NCBI GenBank assembly: GCA_003550325.1
Contig: QKWP01000107.1
Coordinates: 376,929-440,928 of the forward strand
DNA from: Gigaspora rosea
Lineage: Eukaryota; Glomeromycota; Glomeromycetes; Diversisporales; Gigasporaceae
Direction of reading: 5' to 3'
Length of the DNA: 64,000 nt
The notes under the pieces were generated by a model. That model made no database searches. It worked only from the letters and a program-made list of their open reading frames with translations, and had not been told where the DNA came from. The position numbers and the translations under genes are program-made. This document shows, piece after piece, positions 1-11,686 of this stretch (position 1 is the first letter of the stretch; each line of letters begins with the position of its first letter).

Positions 1-600
1 AATTTTTTATTGGGCTGATTAAATGATAATCTCTGATTATCAAAGAAGAATTTGTTAATCATTAATGCTCTCTTAAAATCATGAAACGTAAATTTCCCAA
101 ATTTGCTTCTGTTGTTTGATTACCTAATATTTTGAGCGAAAAAATAGCTAAAAAAAAGTCAATCAAATGGTTTACTAATTTGAAAGCGTTTTGTATAATG
201 GTCTTAAGTTTAAGAACAAGTGCAAACAAGAACAATAACTCTGCAATAGATAAAAGAAAATTCATAAGAATGTTATCACAATTCAAATTCTAGCAATTGT
301 ATCATGATAGTACCAAATCAACCTTAATCACATACAGTATTGCGTATCTATTTGTAACAAAATTCTTTATGGTAAATCATAGTACTGTAGTACTGTAGTA
401 AAAGCATAGCCGCATGTGATACATTTGGAAAAATCCGGTTTAATGTACCGGAGATGAATTTACCAGGAACGTAGTGAAACGGAGTGTATAGTCTAATTCA
501 TATTTTGCGTTCGTCCACTAATTCTGATTGGATGCAATAATCGAATGATTTCATTACATAATGATCACATTCTTGCTAATTGAAAATCAAAATCAAGTTT
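1..600. other. AT-rich intergenic sequence, no gene seen
   Basis: No convincing coding region. A short tandem of the pentamer-like TACTGTAG lies near 380-400. A stretch near 465-490 contains ACCAGGAACG followed by CGGAGTG, which resembles termini seen at about 22368 and 24985 and may be a relic transposon end. The short minus-strand frame at 62-286 is hydrophobic and low complexity and looks like chance. Confidence 0.5.
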
Positions 601-900
601 GGATCTTGATTAGGGATGGGTTCGGTCGGGTCATGACCGGTCAATAACCATAACCGATATTGACCGGCCGGACCGGTCAAAATTATGGCTGATAATAAAT
701 GAACTCATCTGCATCATCTGATAAATAGAAAACCCGTCGTTTATAATTGTGGTCAAATTTGCAGATCGTTTGACCAGAACCAGAACAAACCAATTTTAAA
801 TCTGGTCAAATGATCTGCAATTTTAACAAAAATTAAGGATTATGGTTGACGATTTGACGAATAACGAAACCTATGACGAATGATGAGACCGATGACGATT
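601..900. repeat. hAT-like left end with GGTC-rich subterminal repeats
   Basis: At 611 the sequence TAGGGATGGG resembles the ends of Ac-type hAT elements. It is followed by clustered GACCGGTC-type motifs (to about 685). An imperfect inverted repeat pairs 753-776 with 801-824 (core GCAGATC...GATCTGC). From 842 to 890 there are several GACGA/GACGAAT repeats. I could not find a matching right end with a target-site duplication, so this is probably a truncated or interrupted element. Confidence 0.35.
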
Positions 901-1361
901 GATGAAGCATATGAATAGTAATTTTTTTCATAATATAAATAAAACAGTAAATATAGCATTGATGTTTTCTTGTTACATTATTTTATCTTCTCATTTTTCA
1001 ATTTTTTATATCTACACATTTACCTGAAATTACCCGAAGAAGGCTTTACCTCCCGGAAGTGCCCTGTTGACTGACGGAGACGACAATAAAATAAACATCG
1101 TTATAATAAATAACATTAAATTGAAAAATATTAAAGGTTTAGTACATCCATAGTTCATTATAAAGCAGCTCTCGAAGAAAATCTCATTTGATAATGGAAT
1201 CGTCAAGGACTTCGTGATTTGGCAAGAAAACACTTCATTATCAATTAAATTTACTGTGATTTCATATTGGCAAGCGAAACTTTGAATTATAATTTTGAAA
1301 CCCTTAAAATTCAGTATCTAGAGGTTGTTACAAAGAAGCTCGTTGAAAGAGAATTAACTGG

Positions 1362-2045
1362 CCCTATAAGAAAAGTGGTACGGGTTGTGGTACGGGTTGG
1401 TGTCAGGAATGCTCGAAATGGCACGGATCTTGTGGCACATACAGGAACGTTTTACGGAATGGTACGGTAAAAATGGCACGGACATTGCGGCAAAGGGTGG
1501 CACGTAATATCACGTCATATGAAATGGCACGTTCAGATGGCACGTTCAGATGACACGTATCTGTACGTTACACGTGTTGGCTCGTGATACGTGTTGGCTC
1601 GTTTCGTGGAGAGCGAAAGATCAGTAAAGGATTTTTTTTTTAAAAAAAAGAGCGATATCTCATGATTTCACTAATGAAGCTTCCCTGTGTGTCTTAACAA
1701 AAAAAATCCTTACAAAATTTTGCTTCATATGCAGTTAGCTTATTCATCTTATATTGATTACTTATGTAAATTTATGATTTAATAGTTAATCCACATAGTT
1801 ATCACGGTGGCACGTGAATTTACGTTCATCACCCGTGCCAAATCCCGTGCCGATTCGACTAGTAAACTGCTGCAAAACCCGAGCCATTTACGGTCCAATT
1901 GGCACGTGCACACGGTCCCGCACGGTCCACCGAATCCGAACCAACTCGGGACATACCCGTACAAATCCGGACCTTGACCCGTGCCAAAATGACCCGTGCT
2001 TATCCGATTCCATCCCGTGCCTATACGGTACATTTTCTTATAGGG
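1362..2045 (+). mobile_element. Non-autonomous CACTA/EnSpm-like element, copy 1
   Basis: The 684-bp element begins CCCTATAAGAAAA and ends with its exact inverse. It is flanked by a 3-bp direct repeat TGG (1359-1361 and 2046-2048). The subterminal regions are full of short GGCACGG/GGTACGGG repeats in both orientations, as expected of CACTA elements. The end is one base from the classic CACTATAAG-type terminus. There is no transposase; the open frames inside are by-products of the repeats. It carries the A-rich internal motif at 1692-1723. Two further copies lie at 48971-49636 (inverted) and 55103-55742. The CACTA assignment is inferred from end sequence, TSD length and subterminal repeats. Confidence 0.8.
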
Positions 2046-2463
2046 TGGTCAAATTGATTCTTCAAAGGTTTTATCAATCGTCATTAGTTTCGTCAATTGC
2101 CAAGGTTTCGTCAAACAATTGTGTTGACGAAACCATTTCGTCATTGAGAAATATTGTCAGGAATCATTAAATGTGGTAGGGATGGATTCTTTCAATTTTT
2201 TTGATCGCTTTTAAAAAAATCATATTTTAGTAGGAGTAATGATTTTCGTTTGTTCAATTTCTAATATGATGATTTCTAGGAATGTGAGCTGGTCCAGGAA
2301 CTATTTATTGTTACCCCTGTGATGGTCCAGGACCGGTCTCAGATCGTTATTCCTTAATAGGTGTGGGTCACATCCATTAAAAAAATAGTGGTATGAAACT
2401 GGTTCAGGACCATTACGAGCGTGACAAATAAGCAGCCCTGGCCTGGCCAAGCTAACATCCCTA
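2046..2463. repeat. Relic repeats: TGACGAAA hairpin and hAT-like ends
   Basis: Between 2070 and 2150 several TTTCGTCA/TGACGAAA motifs form an imperfect hairpin, resembling the interior of the 113-bp palindromic element at 40216. From 2177 (TAGGGATGG) to 2463 (CATCCCTA) a pair of hAT-like inverted ends encloses GGTCCAGGAC-type repeats, but the flanking 8 bases do not match. I treat it as decayed. Confidence 0.35.
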
Positions 2464-2880
2464 ATGATTTCATTTCACTTGTCATTTAAAGTAAGGACAT
2501 TATCAAATGTTTAACAGGAGATACAGTATTTTTGAAAATTGACTATTGCGACATTCTCGAACATTTCATATGATTGTTAAACCTGCAATTCCAATTAATG
2601 TCATAACGTTACATTATTTTTAATGATCGATATGTGAAATTGAGGCATCATTAATTTCGAATTTATCATTATGACGTTATGATTATTAATTTCAAATGAT
2701 ACCAAAATTTTAAATTCATATTTTTGAATTTTGATTTGCGCTGCGGTTCCATCGATTCATCAGATTTTCTCTATTTTTTTTGTTTTTTTAGGTTTTGTTT
2801 CGTCCTGTTTTGACCAACTTACCTACAATCACTTCAAAGATATCACATTTCATTAATAGCCCTATTTTACAGATGATTGA
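2464..2880. other. AT-rich intergenic sequence
   Basis: No coding region or recognisable element was found. Short ATGACGTTATG-like and T-rich stretches occur. Confidence 0.4.
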
Positions 2881-3030
2881 TTTACGGACAAGTTCGTTTC
2901 ATAAGCAATATATTTTACTGTCAGTTAATTTTACAAAGAAATTCTAGTCATTATCGTTAGAATTAAGTTTAGAATTAGAATAAAGTTATATGAACTATTG
3001 GTTGTTTACGAAATGTACTTGTCTGTAGAT
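2881..3030. mobile_element. Small inverted-repeat element (MITE-like)
   Basis: Imperfect inverted repeats of about 30 bp (TTTACGGACAAGT at the left, ACTTGTCTGTAGAT at the right) enclose about 90 bp of AT-rich sequence. No clear target-site duplication was found. The family is unknown. Confidence 0.5.
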
Positions 3031-3831
3031 TATTGTCTGTAAACTGATATCTGGATATAGGAAGATTTCTTCGTGATGAACGATTATCGGGACCACGGTA
3101 ATTTGTGTCAAATGCAAGATTGGAAGGCTTTATGGAATTACATATTCGATTTGTCGCTTCGGTTTTATGTTATGGTCCTTACAACATCTTGTTAGACGTA
3201 GGAATTTCTGGTTAATGCTGTAATTACATGTGATCATTGATATCGAATTACTAAGGCTATATGTTTTGCTTCGAGTTTACATAGGCTGCTTGAGCATGAG
3301 ATCTACCGAAGCTGATCGTGGTTCTGCCGGCGTCACGCGCTGCTCAGCTATCCCTTATATTTTAAATTTTACATGTCACGCGTGATCGTACGGCCTTGCG
3401 CGGCACCACATGTTGCGCAGCTAACCTTATTAATAATTACCTAATCCTTAGTTTTGATAAATAATAATTACCTGATAATTTTGACAAATATCTTATCCTA
3501 AACTTTCAAACCTTTTCTTATCTATAATTAACACCAATCATATCATAATAAACATTCAATTTACACTTGAATCTGATCGTTAATCTGTATTTTTCTTTAC
3601 TTGCCCTCATTTCGAAGGCTATATCATTCAACGTTTATAGGACAATATCTCACTGTTTTTACGTACGTTGTGAAGGTGTAAAGTCACGCTGATTTTCTTT
3701 TTCTATTATAACTCTATCCGATTGTCATTTTTTTGACATCTATTTTTAGTTAAAATGTATATTTAGTAAGAGCTGACATAACCCCGATTTTACTGCGGAA
3801 ATTGCTTACGAATTCCCGGAATTTGGATTCG
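3031..3831. other. Intergenic sequence with a GC-rich repeat
   Basis: No gene is apparent. At 3325-3360 the motif GGCGTCACGCGCTGC...AGCTA is found again in inverse orientation at about 4708-4742 (TAGCTGCGCAGCGCATGACG). A shorter related piece lies at 3400-3430. These may be ends of an old element enclosing 3325-4742. The rest is AT-rich. Confidence 0.35.
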
Positions 3832-4312
3832 AGGAATGATGGGAATTGGGAATTACGAGAATTCAGAGAATACTGTAGTTAGAATAGCTAGAAACTAGAA
3901 TTCCGTTATATGTAAAGACAATTATATAAAGAAGGATGTAATAAATATAACTCGGAGTTCAAACTAACAACTCACGTAGTGTTCCTAACCCAGTTAAGTT
4001 ATACCTTCGAAATTAGAGTAAAGTGTTATCGTTAGTAATTCCCGATAGATAATTAAATAAACTATTAAATAAACTGTTATTATTATAAACCGACAACCCC
4101 CGATAAGTGAAATCGTATAAAAGTCCAAATCCCGTGATCACGTGAATCGTTGTCACTTAACGATCGACTTCAATTTCGTTACTAAGACCCAAAGAACCTC
4201 GAGACCCGGACCAAATCAACCACGCCTCTATCTGCCTGCCAATTCAAGGTTCAGGCGTCTTACACGAGTAAAGGACATTGGTTAAGTTAGATAGTGGTGT
4301 TGTTAGAGTATT
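3832..4312 (+). repeat. Possible solo LTR of a retrotransposon
   Basis: This segment is richer in GC than its surroundings. A TATA-like ATTATATAAAG lies at about 3922, and the segment could be bounded by TG (TGTAGTTAG, about 3872) and CA (GCCATACA, about 4312). There is no primer-binding site, polypurine tract or internal coding region beside it. Low confidence: it could also be unrelated intergenic sequence. Confidence 0.25.
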
Positions 4313-5052
4313 TTGCCATACACCCGATTCTAACCGTACTATGTAGATCAAGTCTATGTAGTCCAGAGTTGAATAAGCTCAAATATTGTGAAGCCGTTAT
4401 TATTGAAGGTATGAAAATATAAAATATTGCTTTTCACTTGTGAACTCATAAATAGAGATATGTAGATACTGTTATGGCTTAAGTAATAACTGACCAGTGT
4501 CATAACTAGTGATGTGAGTTGGTAGCTACCAGTAGGTATCTACCACAAATATCTACCATTATGCAATCCTACGCAGGTATAGATACCAGTAACACCATAT
4601 ATCTATTCACAAGACTGTGATCTGCGTTACCTGTTGAATTTATTATAAAAATTAATATTTAATAATTCTTTTAATATACACCCATTGAAAACGTTGTACT
4701 ATATATTAGTAATGTAGGGTAGCTGCGCAGCGCATGACGCCACGAAGGACCAGTACGATCTTTATTTTGGTTTAAGGATTATATTTATGCCGTTTATTTG
4801 ATCTTTTATTTTATTATTGAAGTAATGATGTTTGTGAGATTTTGGTTTATTTTGCTTCATAACGTTTTTTTGTTCTGTTGGTTTTATTTGTATCGAAATT
4901 AATTTGGCTTCTATCAAGAATTACTATAAAAAATTCTCATGTAAAACTTGCTCGTTATTTTAAAAATCACAATATATATTAGTATTGAGTTAGTTCACGT
5001 TGAAATTCTTATAACCTAAACTCTATTCAAATCAGACAAGAAGATTTAGACA
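4313..5052. other. Intergenic sequence upstream of a LINE
   Basis: No gene is seen. At 4507 a hAT-like end TAGTGATGTG is followed by clustered GGTAGATA/TATCTACC motifs to about 4590. No right end was found. The remainder is AT-rich up to the LINE ORF1 start. Confidence 0.35.
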
Positions 5053-5887
5053 TGCAAGAAACCTATACAATCTGGGATGTTCCACTTAAAAATGGTAACT
5101 TATCAATCAAGAGACTAATGAGCCATTATAGGAAAGTTAGGAACATTACTTGGTCAATAAATAAATACAGTACAACAAAACAGCAGTTGTAAATTTAACT
5201 CTCAAAAACCAAAGATACAAGAATATACTCAAAAACACATGGGCACTTCCAATAGAAAAATGGCTTACCAGAATTTCAAAGAGTATAAAACAGGAAGAGA
5301 TTATGGAAAAAAGAAAGTCATTTAGAGTGGTATTAGAAGAAATACCAAGAAACACAATGGAGGCTTTGTTATTTAGACAACTTAAACAACTTAAAGCAAA
5401 GACAATCTTTATACCAGTAAATATCAATAGTAATCTGAGAGGGTCAGTCTTCATTTACTTTGACTGCAAAGAGGATTTGGAAAAAGCAGTTCAAACTCAA
5501 GTTAACTATGGAAGTAATTCCCTTTTTTGAAAAGGAATAGATGAAGGTTTTTACTTAAATTTCAGAAGGAAAATAGAAGACCATTTACTAAAAGCAGAGA
5601 ATCACATGAAAGAAGAATTTTTAGCTCTGCTGAAAGAAAATAGAAATATGATTAGAATAAATAATCTTTCCAAAACTAAGAGAAGGATGTCGTTGGATAT
5701 CAACTTCAGGAGTCAATTATATGAAGACAAAAAAAGAAAGAATGCCTTAAAAGAAACTTATTTCAATAGCAGAAACACGTTGGCAAAAGTAGAAGTTTCA
5801 AGAGAAAACGTGTTTGCTACATCTTCCCAAAATACTCAAATAGAGGAAAAAAACATTTTGGAGGAAATTTTGAAATGGCTTAATTGA
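5053..5887 (+). pseudogene. LINE ORF1 remnant (RRM-like nucleic-acid-binding protein)
   Basis: The frame starts at the ATG at 5053 (MQETYTIWDVPLK...), shifts near 5185, and continues through 5303-5530, a stop, and 5606-5887. The middle part (FIPVNINSNLRGSVFIYF) looks like the RNP segment of an RNA-recognition motif, as in the ORF1 proteins of several LINE clades, which package the element RNA. It is followed by a lysine- and glutamate-rich, probably helical tail. Several stops mean no functional product. The RRM reading is an inference from the short motif. Confidence 0.6.
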
Positions 5888-6016
5888 ATTGAAGAAAAAC
5901 AAGGGCTGGAAAGGCCACAACGCTCCTGAAGGGCGCCCAGTTGTATCAGAGACCGGTGCAACATCCAAGGGTTATAAAGATATTGTACCTTTGAAGGTCA
6001 GCAGGATAGGAGTATA

Positions 6017-9000
6017 GTGTGTGCATTTCATAATATTAATGGTCTTAAGACACAGTTTCATAGATTAGATTTTTTAACATCTTGGGCAATCGAGAGGAAA
6101 GTAGATATAATTGGAATTGCAGAAACAAATCTGGGTGAAAGAGAGGCAAAGTTTATAGCAAAGGATTTGGGCTATTTTAGAAGTTTCTGGTCTAGCACTG
6201 CAATGGACAAACTCAAAGGGTCAGGCATAGGACTTCTTATACATAGGGACATTGAACGTCACATAGAGAAAATAGAGAGATTCAATGAATATTTAATGTG
6301 TGCTTACTTGTTTCTTAAAAAATGTAAACTATTAGTAATTGTGGCCTATATACCTCCAAGTGATGAAGTAAGTGCAAAAATAATTATCGAGAAAATCCAG
6401 GAACAATCAACAAAAATAAGAAGGCCTAGCAAATCGCTTTAATAGGAGACTTTAACTGTATACCAAGAAAGCAAATTGACAAGTCCTCACAGACTCCAAA
6501 TTTTAAATGTTCTACTCTGTTTACTTGGTTAGAAGGAAAGCTTTTTGGGGATGCTTTTAGAAAACTTAACCCTAGCGCCAGGAGATATACTTGGAGTAAC
6601 AGACACACAAGTACAAGGATAGACCAGATATAGTTATCAAAAAACTTAATTAATAAGATTTTGAAAGCAGACATTCTAAGAATGGGAACAATAACAGGTA
6701 GTGATCATAATTTGCTATTGGTTGAAGTTTTATTGGCGAAGAGTAATAGCATAGATACAACGAGTAGAATGTGACAAACTCTTTCATCACGAATAATATG
6801 GAAGTTTGACAAGGCAATGAAGGAAAATTGGGATAATTATAGGTTAGCTTTATGGAAAAGCTCAGAAAAAGTTGCTGTTTTGGCTCCTAAAAGATAAACA
6901 AGACATAGATTTAGATCAACCATTAGATCTAAAAGTCAGCATAGATCAGCTATGGGACACAATCGAGGAGGCAATCTGGAAGTCGGCAAAAGAAACATTT
7001 CTGAAAAAAAGGCCAGAAATAAAAGGAGAGTGGTTAAGGATGTTAAGGAGTCGCCAATTGCAAAAGTAGCCAAAAAGTTTGGAAGATTAATAAAAGATGT
7101 AGCAAACAACAAAGATGCATACCATATGATCAGTAGCTAGAATGGTAGAATTAGAAGTATTAATTCCAGTGCAGACACTATGATACCAGATATTACTTTA
7201 GAACAGGTAGACACTTGGTTCAATAGAGCATCTCATCTCTTTGAAAATAAATTAATTTGTAAGAAAAGATTATACAGAGAAAAGGAAATTAAAAAGTATA
7301 TACAGAAAAGATGTGAAATGATTGTAGGAGAACAGAAAAAAATGCTAAGAAGTTTTCTGGAAAGGCCATATAATAAAGTAGTATTGGACCGAATTATGAT
7401 TAAGAAGAAGAATGAATATGAGTTAATATCTGAACCCGGTAAAGTTCTTTCCAAGACCAACAAGCACTTTAAGAAGCAGATTAGGAAGAGGAATTCCCAT
7501 CTAGATTTACTAAACGAGGAGTGGAGAAAGATTTATCAGCTATTGAGTAGGATACAAGAAGAATGGTATAAGCCAGTTTTGTTGCTAGTGGACATGGAGG
7601 AATGGCTTTCAATGCATAGTGAAATTAGAATAAATTCAGCGCCGGGTATATCCAACATTACTTACAAGCTTATTAAGCAAGCGGTTCTTAGAGTGCATAT
7701 GGCCTTTAAGAATTTCGCAAATGTTTGTTTAGTACAGAGAAACATTCTGAATAAATGGAAAGTAGCCCAAATTTATACAATTCCCAAAGAGAAATTGGGG
7801 TTTCAAGCTCAACAAAGTAAGACCAATCACATTGTTAGAAGCAATTATCAAAGACAAGAACATTTTACAAGGGCCCAATTTCGCAGACCTTCTGGAAAAT
7901 TTAACGGAGGAACCTATTCATATTCTAAATTCGTTCCTTAAGGAGGCCCACGAGAAAAAGAAGGAACTTTGGCTCCTTTTTCAAGATATGAAGAAGGCTT
8001 TTGATTTTGTCAGTTTGGTGATGTGTAAGAAAGCTATGTGTAGGATTGGACTTCTAGAAATTTTAATCAAGTTTGTCATCAACTTATTTAATAAGAAGCA
8101 TATGCGAGTAATAACAGATTTTGGCATTACTGAAGAGTTCATAGCCGAGGATGGAATTGACCAAGATGAGTGATCTCTCCCTTGGTGTGAAGAATTTTCT
8201 AAGACCCTTTGTTGGATAAAGTGCAAAAGGACAGTTCCTTGGGCTATACCACAGAAGTAAACATCATTAGGTCGTGTAAGAATAAGGAAAGAAGCTTAAG
8301 TGTGTACTTGCTTATACCGACAACACAACTTGGATCGCAGGTTCAAAGGAGCAGTTTGAAAAAACAATTAGTATCGCAGAACAATTCTTCTATATCAATA
8401 ATCTTGAAATCAATAGCAGCAAGTCCAAGTTGGTAACAATCAACTCGAAACTCTCAAAGGAAGAAAGTTGTGTTTTCTTCTGCAAGACAAAATTGTTCGC
8501 AGAACCTAAGCTTCCTGATATCAAATTTTTGGAAGTATAATTACACACTTCTAAAGACTAAACAAATATTAAAAAGAAAGTAAAGAAGATAGTGGAATTG
8601 TTTATGCATCTATTAGAAAAAAAAGGTAACAGCTAGTCAGCTGAGCTACATAAACAACCAGGTGCTTATCCCAAAGCTAGAAAATATCTTGCAGGTCACA
8701 GCTCTCTCAAAAAGTGACTTGTAAAGCATTCATCAGCTGATAATCCATCTTTGTAAGAAGAAACTAGGCATGGTGCAAATGCTCTGAATGCTATAATGTT
8801 TCATAGTAGTATTTTGGGCTTTAAACCCTTGGCAAGCTCACTTTTGGCCAAGCAGGCAACAAGTCTATTAAAAAGATTAAACAGTAATGAAGGTTTGGAA
8901 ACCTTGGCGGAGCTAAAAATCAAGCAAACAGCAATCAAAGCTGGTATTCTACTGGATGTGCATATTGCGCCCTTTAACGAACAACATGTTACCCTCTGGA

Positions 9001-11201
9001 AGGGAAATCTGACATGTAATATAATAGAAAAATGCAAAATAATCAACTTAATGTTCAAAACACAAGACATCCAGAATGAGACGTATAGTAAGGAAATGGT
9101 GATTATAAGTTTCTTAAATGAAAAAATGATAAAAAGCTCGTTGAACGCAAGAATTGATTTAGAACTAGTTTTGCTAAATCAGTTAATAGACCCAATAGGT
9201 ACTGGCTTGATGTTATAGCAACAAGTAAGAGGTATACGAGAAAAAAGCATGAGGGAAAAAACACTGGAATGGTTTAGTAAAATCGAGAAGGCGGTTCTGG
9301 TAAATAATTCCTCAAAGGAGCTTAAAAATACTGACTAGAAGGGGAGAGTAACAAGCTCACGGTGCCAATAAGAAAAAAGGTCTGTATAGATAAAAGATAC
9401 AAGCATTGGGTAGTTGTTAAAAGGAAGAATTCATTTTAATATCTCCTGGGACGTATAAGCAAAAAGCTTAGATGCAAAGCTATTTTTGAACACTGGGTCG
9501 AAATCCAAAAAGTTAAAAGTGCAGTTAAAATAAGCAGGTGTAAGGGTTGTAACCTAAATAAAGGAGGTAAAGAGAATAATTGCCAATTCACAATGGAGAT
9601 GAAAGATTGTATTAGCAAAGTAAAAGGTATAATTAGAAAAGGAAGCGATTGGTTAATGTCATTTCCTTTGGCCTACTACATAAACACAAAGTATAAAAGT
9701 ACACAGAGAGAACAAATTAGTATAAAGAAAGTAGCTTCGTTAGTAGAAATTAATTGTATAGAATTTGAGGTAATCAAAAAGCAAGAACTAAGTAGGAAAA
9801 TTACAAGGTTACTTTTAGATATGGTAGAAAGAATATAACAGAAGAAAGGTCAGACTACGTTTTCTATACTGACGGTTCTTGGTACAAGGAAGAAGAGGGT
9901 ATTGAAGATAGGATGGGTTCTGCTTGGGACAGTTGGATAGAAAAGAGGAGATAGTAAGTTTAGTAGGGAAAATTAGAGTAGTCGATTGGCCTTTATCGAC
10001 AAAAGCTGAATTAGTTGCAATTCTTTGTGCTTTGTTAGTAGTTAAATCAGATTCTTTAGTTGTAGTTAAAACAGATAGTTTAGTAGCAATTAGCAGTATC
10101 AAGAGTGTGTTTAGGTCACTAAGCTTCAAGAAGAGTCTTAAGTTAAAAAACAGGTCTATTCTAGACAAAATTGTTGAGATAATCCAAGTTAAAAATCTCA
10201 CTATAGAACTTTGTAAAGTCAAGGCCCATAACAGAGTAGTATGGAACGAACTTGCTGACAAGTTAGCAAAAAAGGCAGCACAACTCAATTAAGATTGGAA
10301 ATGGTTACCTACTAATACTACTCAGTAGAACGCATCTTTTTGGTAGAATGGAAAACACATTGACAACTACCTGCGGAAATTCATAATGTGACTTAAAAGA
10401 AGGGCCTCTGAGGGAAAATATCTCCTTTCAAGTAAAAGCCTAGCTGCAGAAAGTATTGTTAATTTTAGTAATCTCAACTGGTTCTTCAGATGGTCAAAGT
10501 TGAAGGTGTTGAGTGGAATTAGATGTAGAGGAATAGAGAGTAGTTTTAAACTAATTTCGTGAATTAAGGGAATTTTTCAACTTCTTCTAACTTTAAACGA
10601 GTTGCATACTCGTAAGCCTTGGTTGTATAAGTCTCCAAACTGTATTTTGTGTAAGAAGAAGACTAAGGAGACCATGAGTCATTTAATGTGATGCAGCTCT
10701 ACAGAAAACATCTGGCAGGAAACAAAAAACATGGCACTAAGTGCTGCATAGGCAGTGCTTTCGAACAAGGCAAAGCTTTCACTAAGCACTTGGGATTTAA
10801 ATGAAATTCTGCTAAGCGATACTAAAGAAATTCATTTTAAGGAAAGAGAATTTTTCTTAAGTGGTCTTATAGAGAAAGAAAAATTCGAGTTATTGTATAA
10901 AAAGGGCCTCTCGAGGCAGAATGCAAAAAATTGCGTGAATGCGATTCTGTACATAGTACAAGAAAGTTTCTACCAGGCCATTTGGAAGAAAAGATGTAAT
11001 AAAGTTATTAAATGGGAGAAGGAAGTTGGTTTTGAGTAATCTCAGAAAAGGAAGTGTAAGGATAAAGAAGTTTTGAGAAAGGTGATATCCGATCCGGAGC
11101 TCGCAAAAGTTAGAAGGAAAGTCTGAAAAGAAGTCAAGCGAAAAAAGCAAGAAACGGAGAAAACAGTGAATAAGATAGTCAAGGACTCAATTTTGAGTTA
11201 A
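6017..11201 (+). pseudogene. LINE ORF2 remnant: endonuclease, reverse transcriptase, RNase H, zinc finger
   Basis: Broken into many pieces by stops and frameshifts. The apurinic-like endonuclease is at 6020-6760 (FHNINGLKTQ, IIGIAETNLG, then IGDFN and GSDHN remnants). A linker with a Lys-Arg-rich helix follows. The reverse transcriptase is at about 7180-8520, with NSAPGISNITYKLIK and FQDMKKAFDFVS. The catalytic box reads YTDN at 8313-8324 instead of YADD, so the second catalytic aspartate is lost. RNase H is at 9841-10292 (YTDGSW, STKAELVAI, VKTDSLVAI, then KAHNRVVWNELADKLAKKA). A zinc-binding C-x2-C...H...C region lies at about 10620-10710. A basic tail ends near 11201. No ATG is evident at the start of the frame. 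Confidence 0.8.
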
Positions 11202-11277
11202 ATAATAGGTTCGCATATAGTAAGAGGAGCGCCATTTATCACCTGATTTTTAGTAAGTGGGGGCAGAACAATTATCA

Positions 11278-11320
11278 GGTCCTATATATAATATAATATA
11301 TATAATATATATAAATATAG
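11278..11320. repeat. TATAA/TA microsatellite, LINE tail
   Basis: Tandem TATAATATA units directly follow the LINE 3' region and fit a simple-repeat tail. Confidence 0.6.
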
Positions 11321-11321
11321 G

Positions 11322-11620
11322 AATAATTGTTTTGTAACCATAGGTTACAGTAACCAGAGTCCATAACTAAGCCCAAATATAGTATAGTTAGGGTTAGAGT
11401 TAGGGTTAGTATAATATTAAAATTAGAGTTAAAATTAGAGTTAGTGTTAGAATTAGGTTGTGATTGGTTAGGGTTAGAGTTAGGATTAAAGTTAAAATTA
11501 CTACAAAATCGCGAGAGGACCATTTTTTGTAAGTAACACAACAGGGGTTACCCTAGTAAAATTTTGAGTTATTAACAATTTATAAAATGCGGTTACAGTA
11601 GCCATGGCTACAAATTTATT
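11322..11620. mobile_element. MITE with telomere-like core
   Basis: Imperfect terminal inverted repeats of about 35 bp: TTGTAACCATAGGTTAC at the left, and GTAGCCATGGCTACAAA at the right, its inverse with mismatches. The interior 11386-11496 is a degenerate hexamer array with TTAGGG, TTAGAG, TTAGTG and TTAAAA units. There is no coding capacity. It sits immediately after the LINE tail. Confidence 0.6.
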
Positions 11621-11686
11621 ACTCCTATTATTAATTTAAATATATATTTATATATATTATTATATATATATAATTTTTAATATTAA

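Larger units (their letters stand above)
5053..11275 (+). mobile_element. Decayed LINE with RNase H, nearly full length
   Basis: A non-LTR retrotransposon about 6.2 kb long. It has ORF1, then ORF2 with endonuclease, reverse transcriptase, RNase H and a C-terminal zinc-binding region. Many stops and frameshifts interrupt both frames, so it is inactive. The 3' end runs into a TATAA microsatellite at about 11278, a typical LINE tail. The order EN-RT-RNH-zinc finger fits the RNase H-bearing LINE clades (Tad/I-like). It differs from the minus-strand LINE at 31000-36360, which lacks RNase H. Confidence 0.85.

Noticed and set aside
1779..2170. Overlapping frames on both strands (84 and 118 codons)
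   Set aside because: They lie in and beside the CACTA-like element and are produced by its GGCACGG repeats; equivalent frames appear in the copy at 48971.
611..2463. A single 1.85-kb hAT element from TAGGGATG to CATCCCTA
   Set aside because: The end motifs are only 8 bp long and the flanking 8-mers (ATCTTGAT and ATGATTTC) do not match.
11386..11496. A true telomere or chromosome end
   Set aside because: The hexamers are degenerate, short, internal to an inverted-repeat element and flanked by ordinary sequence on both sides.
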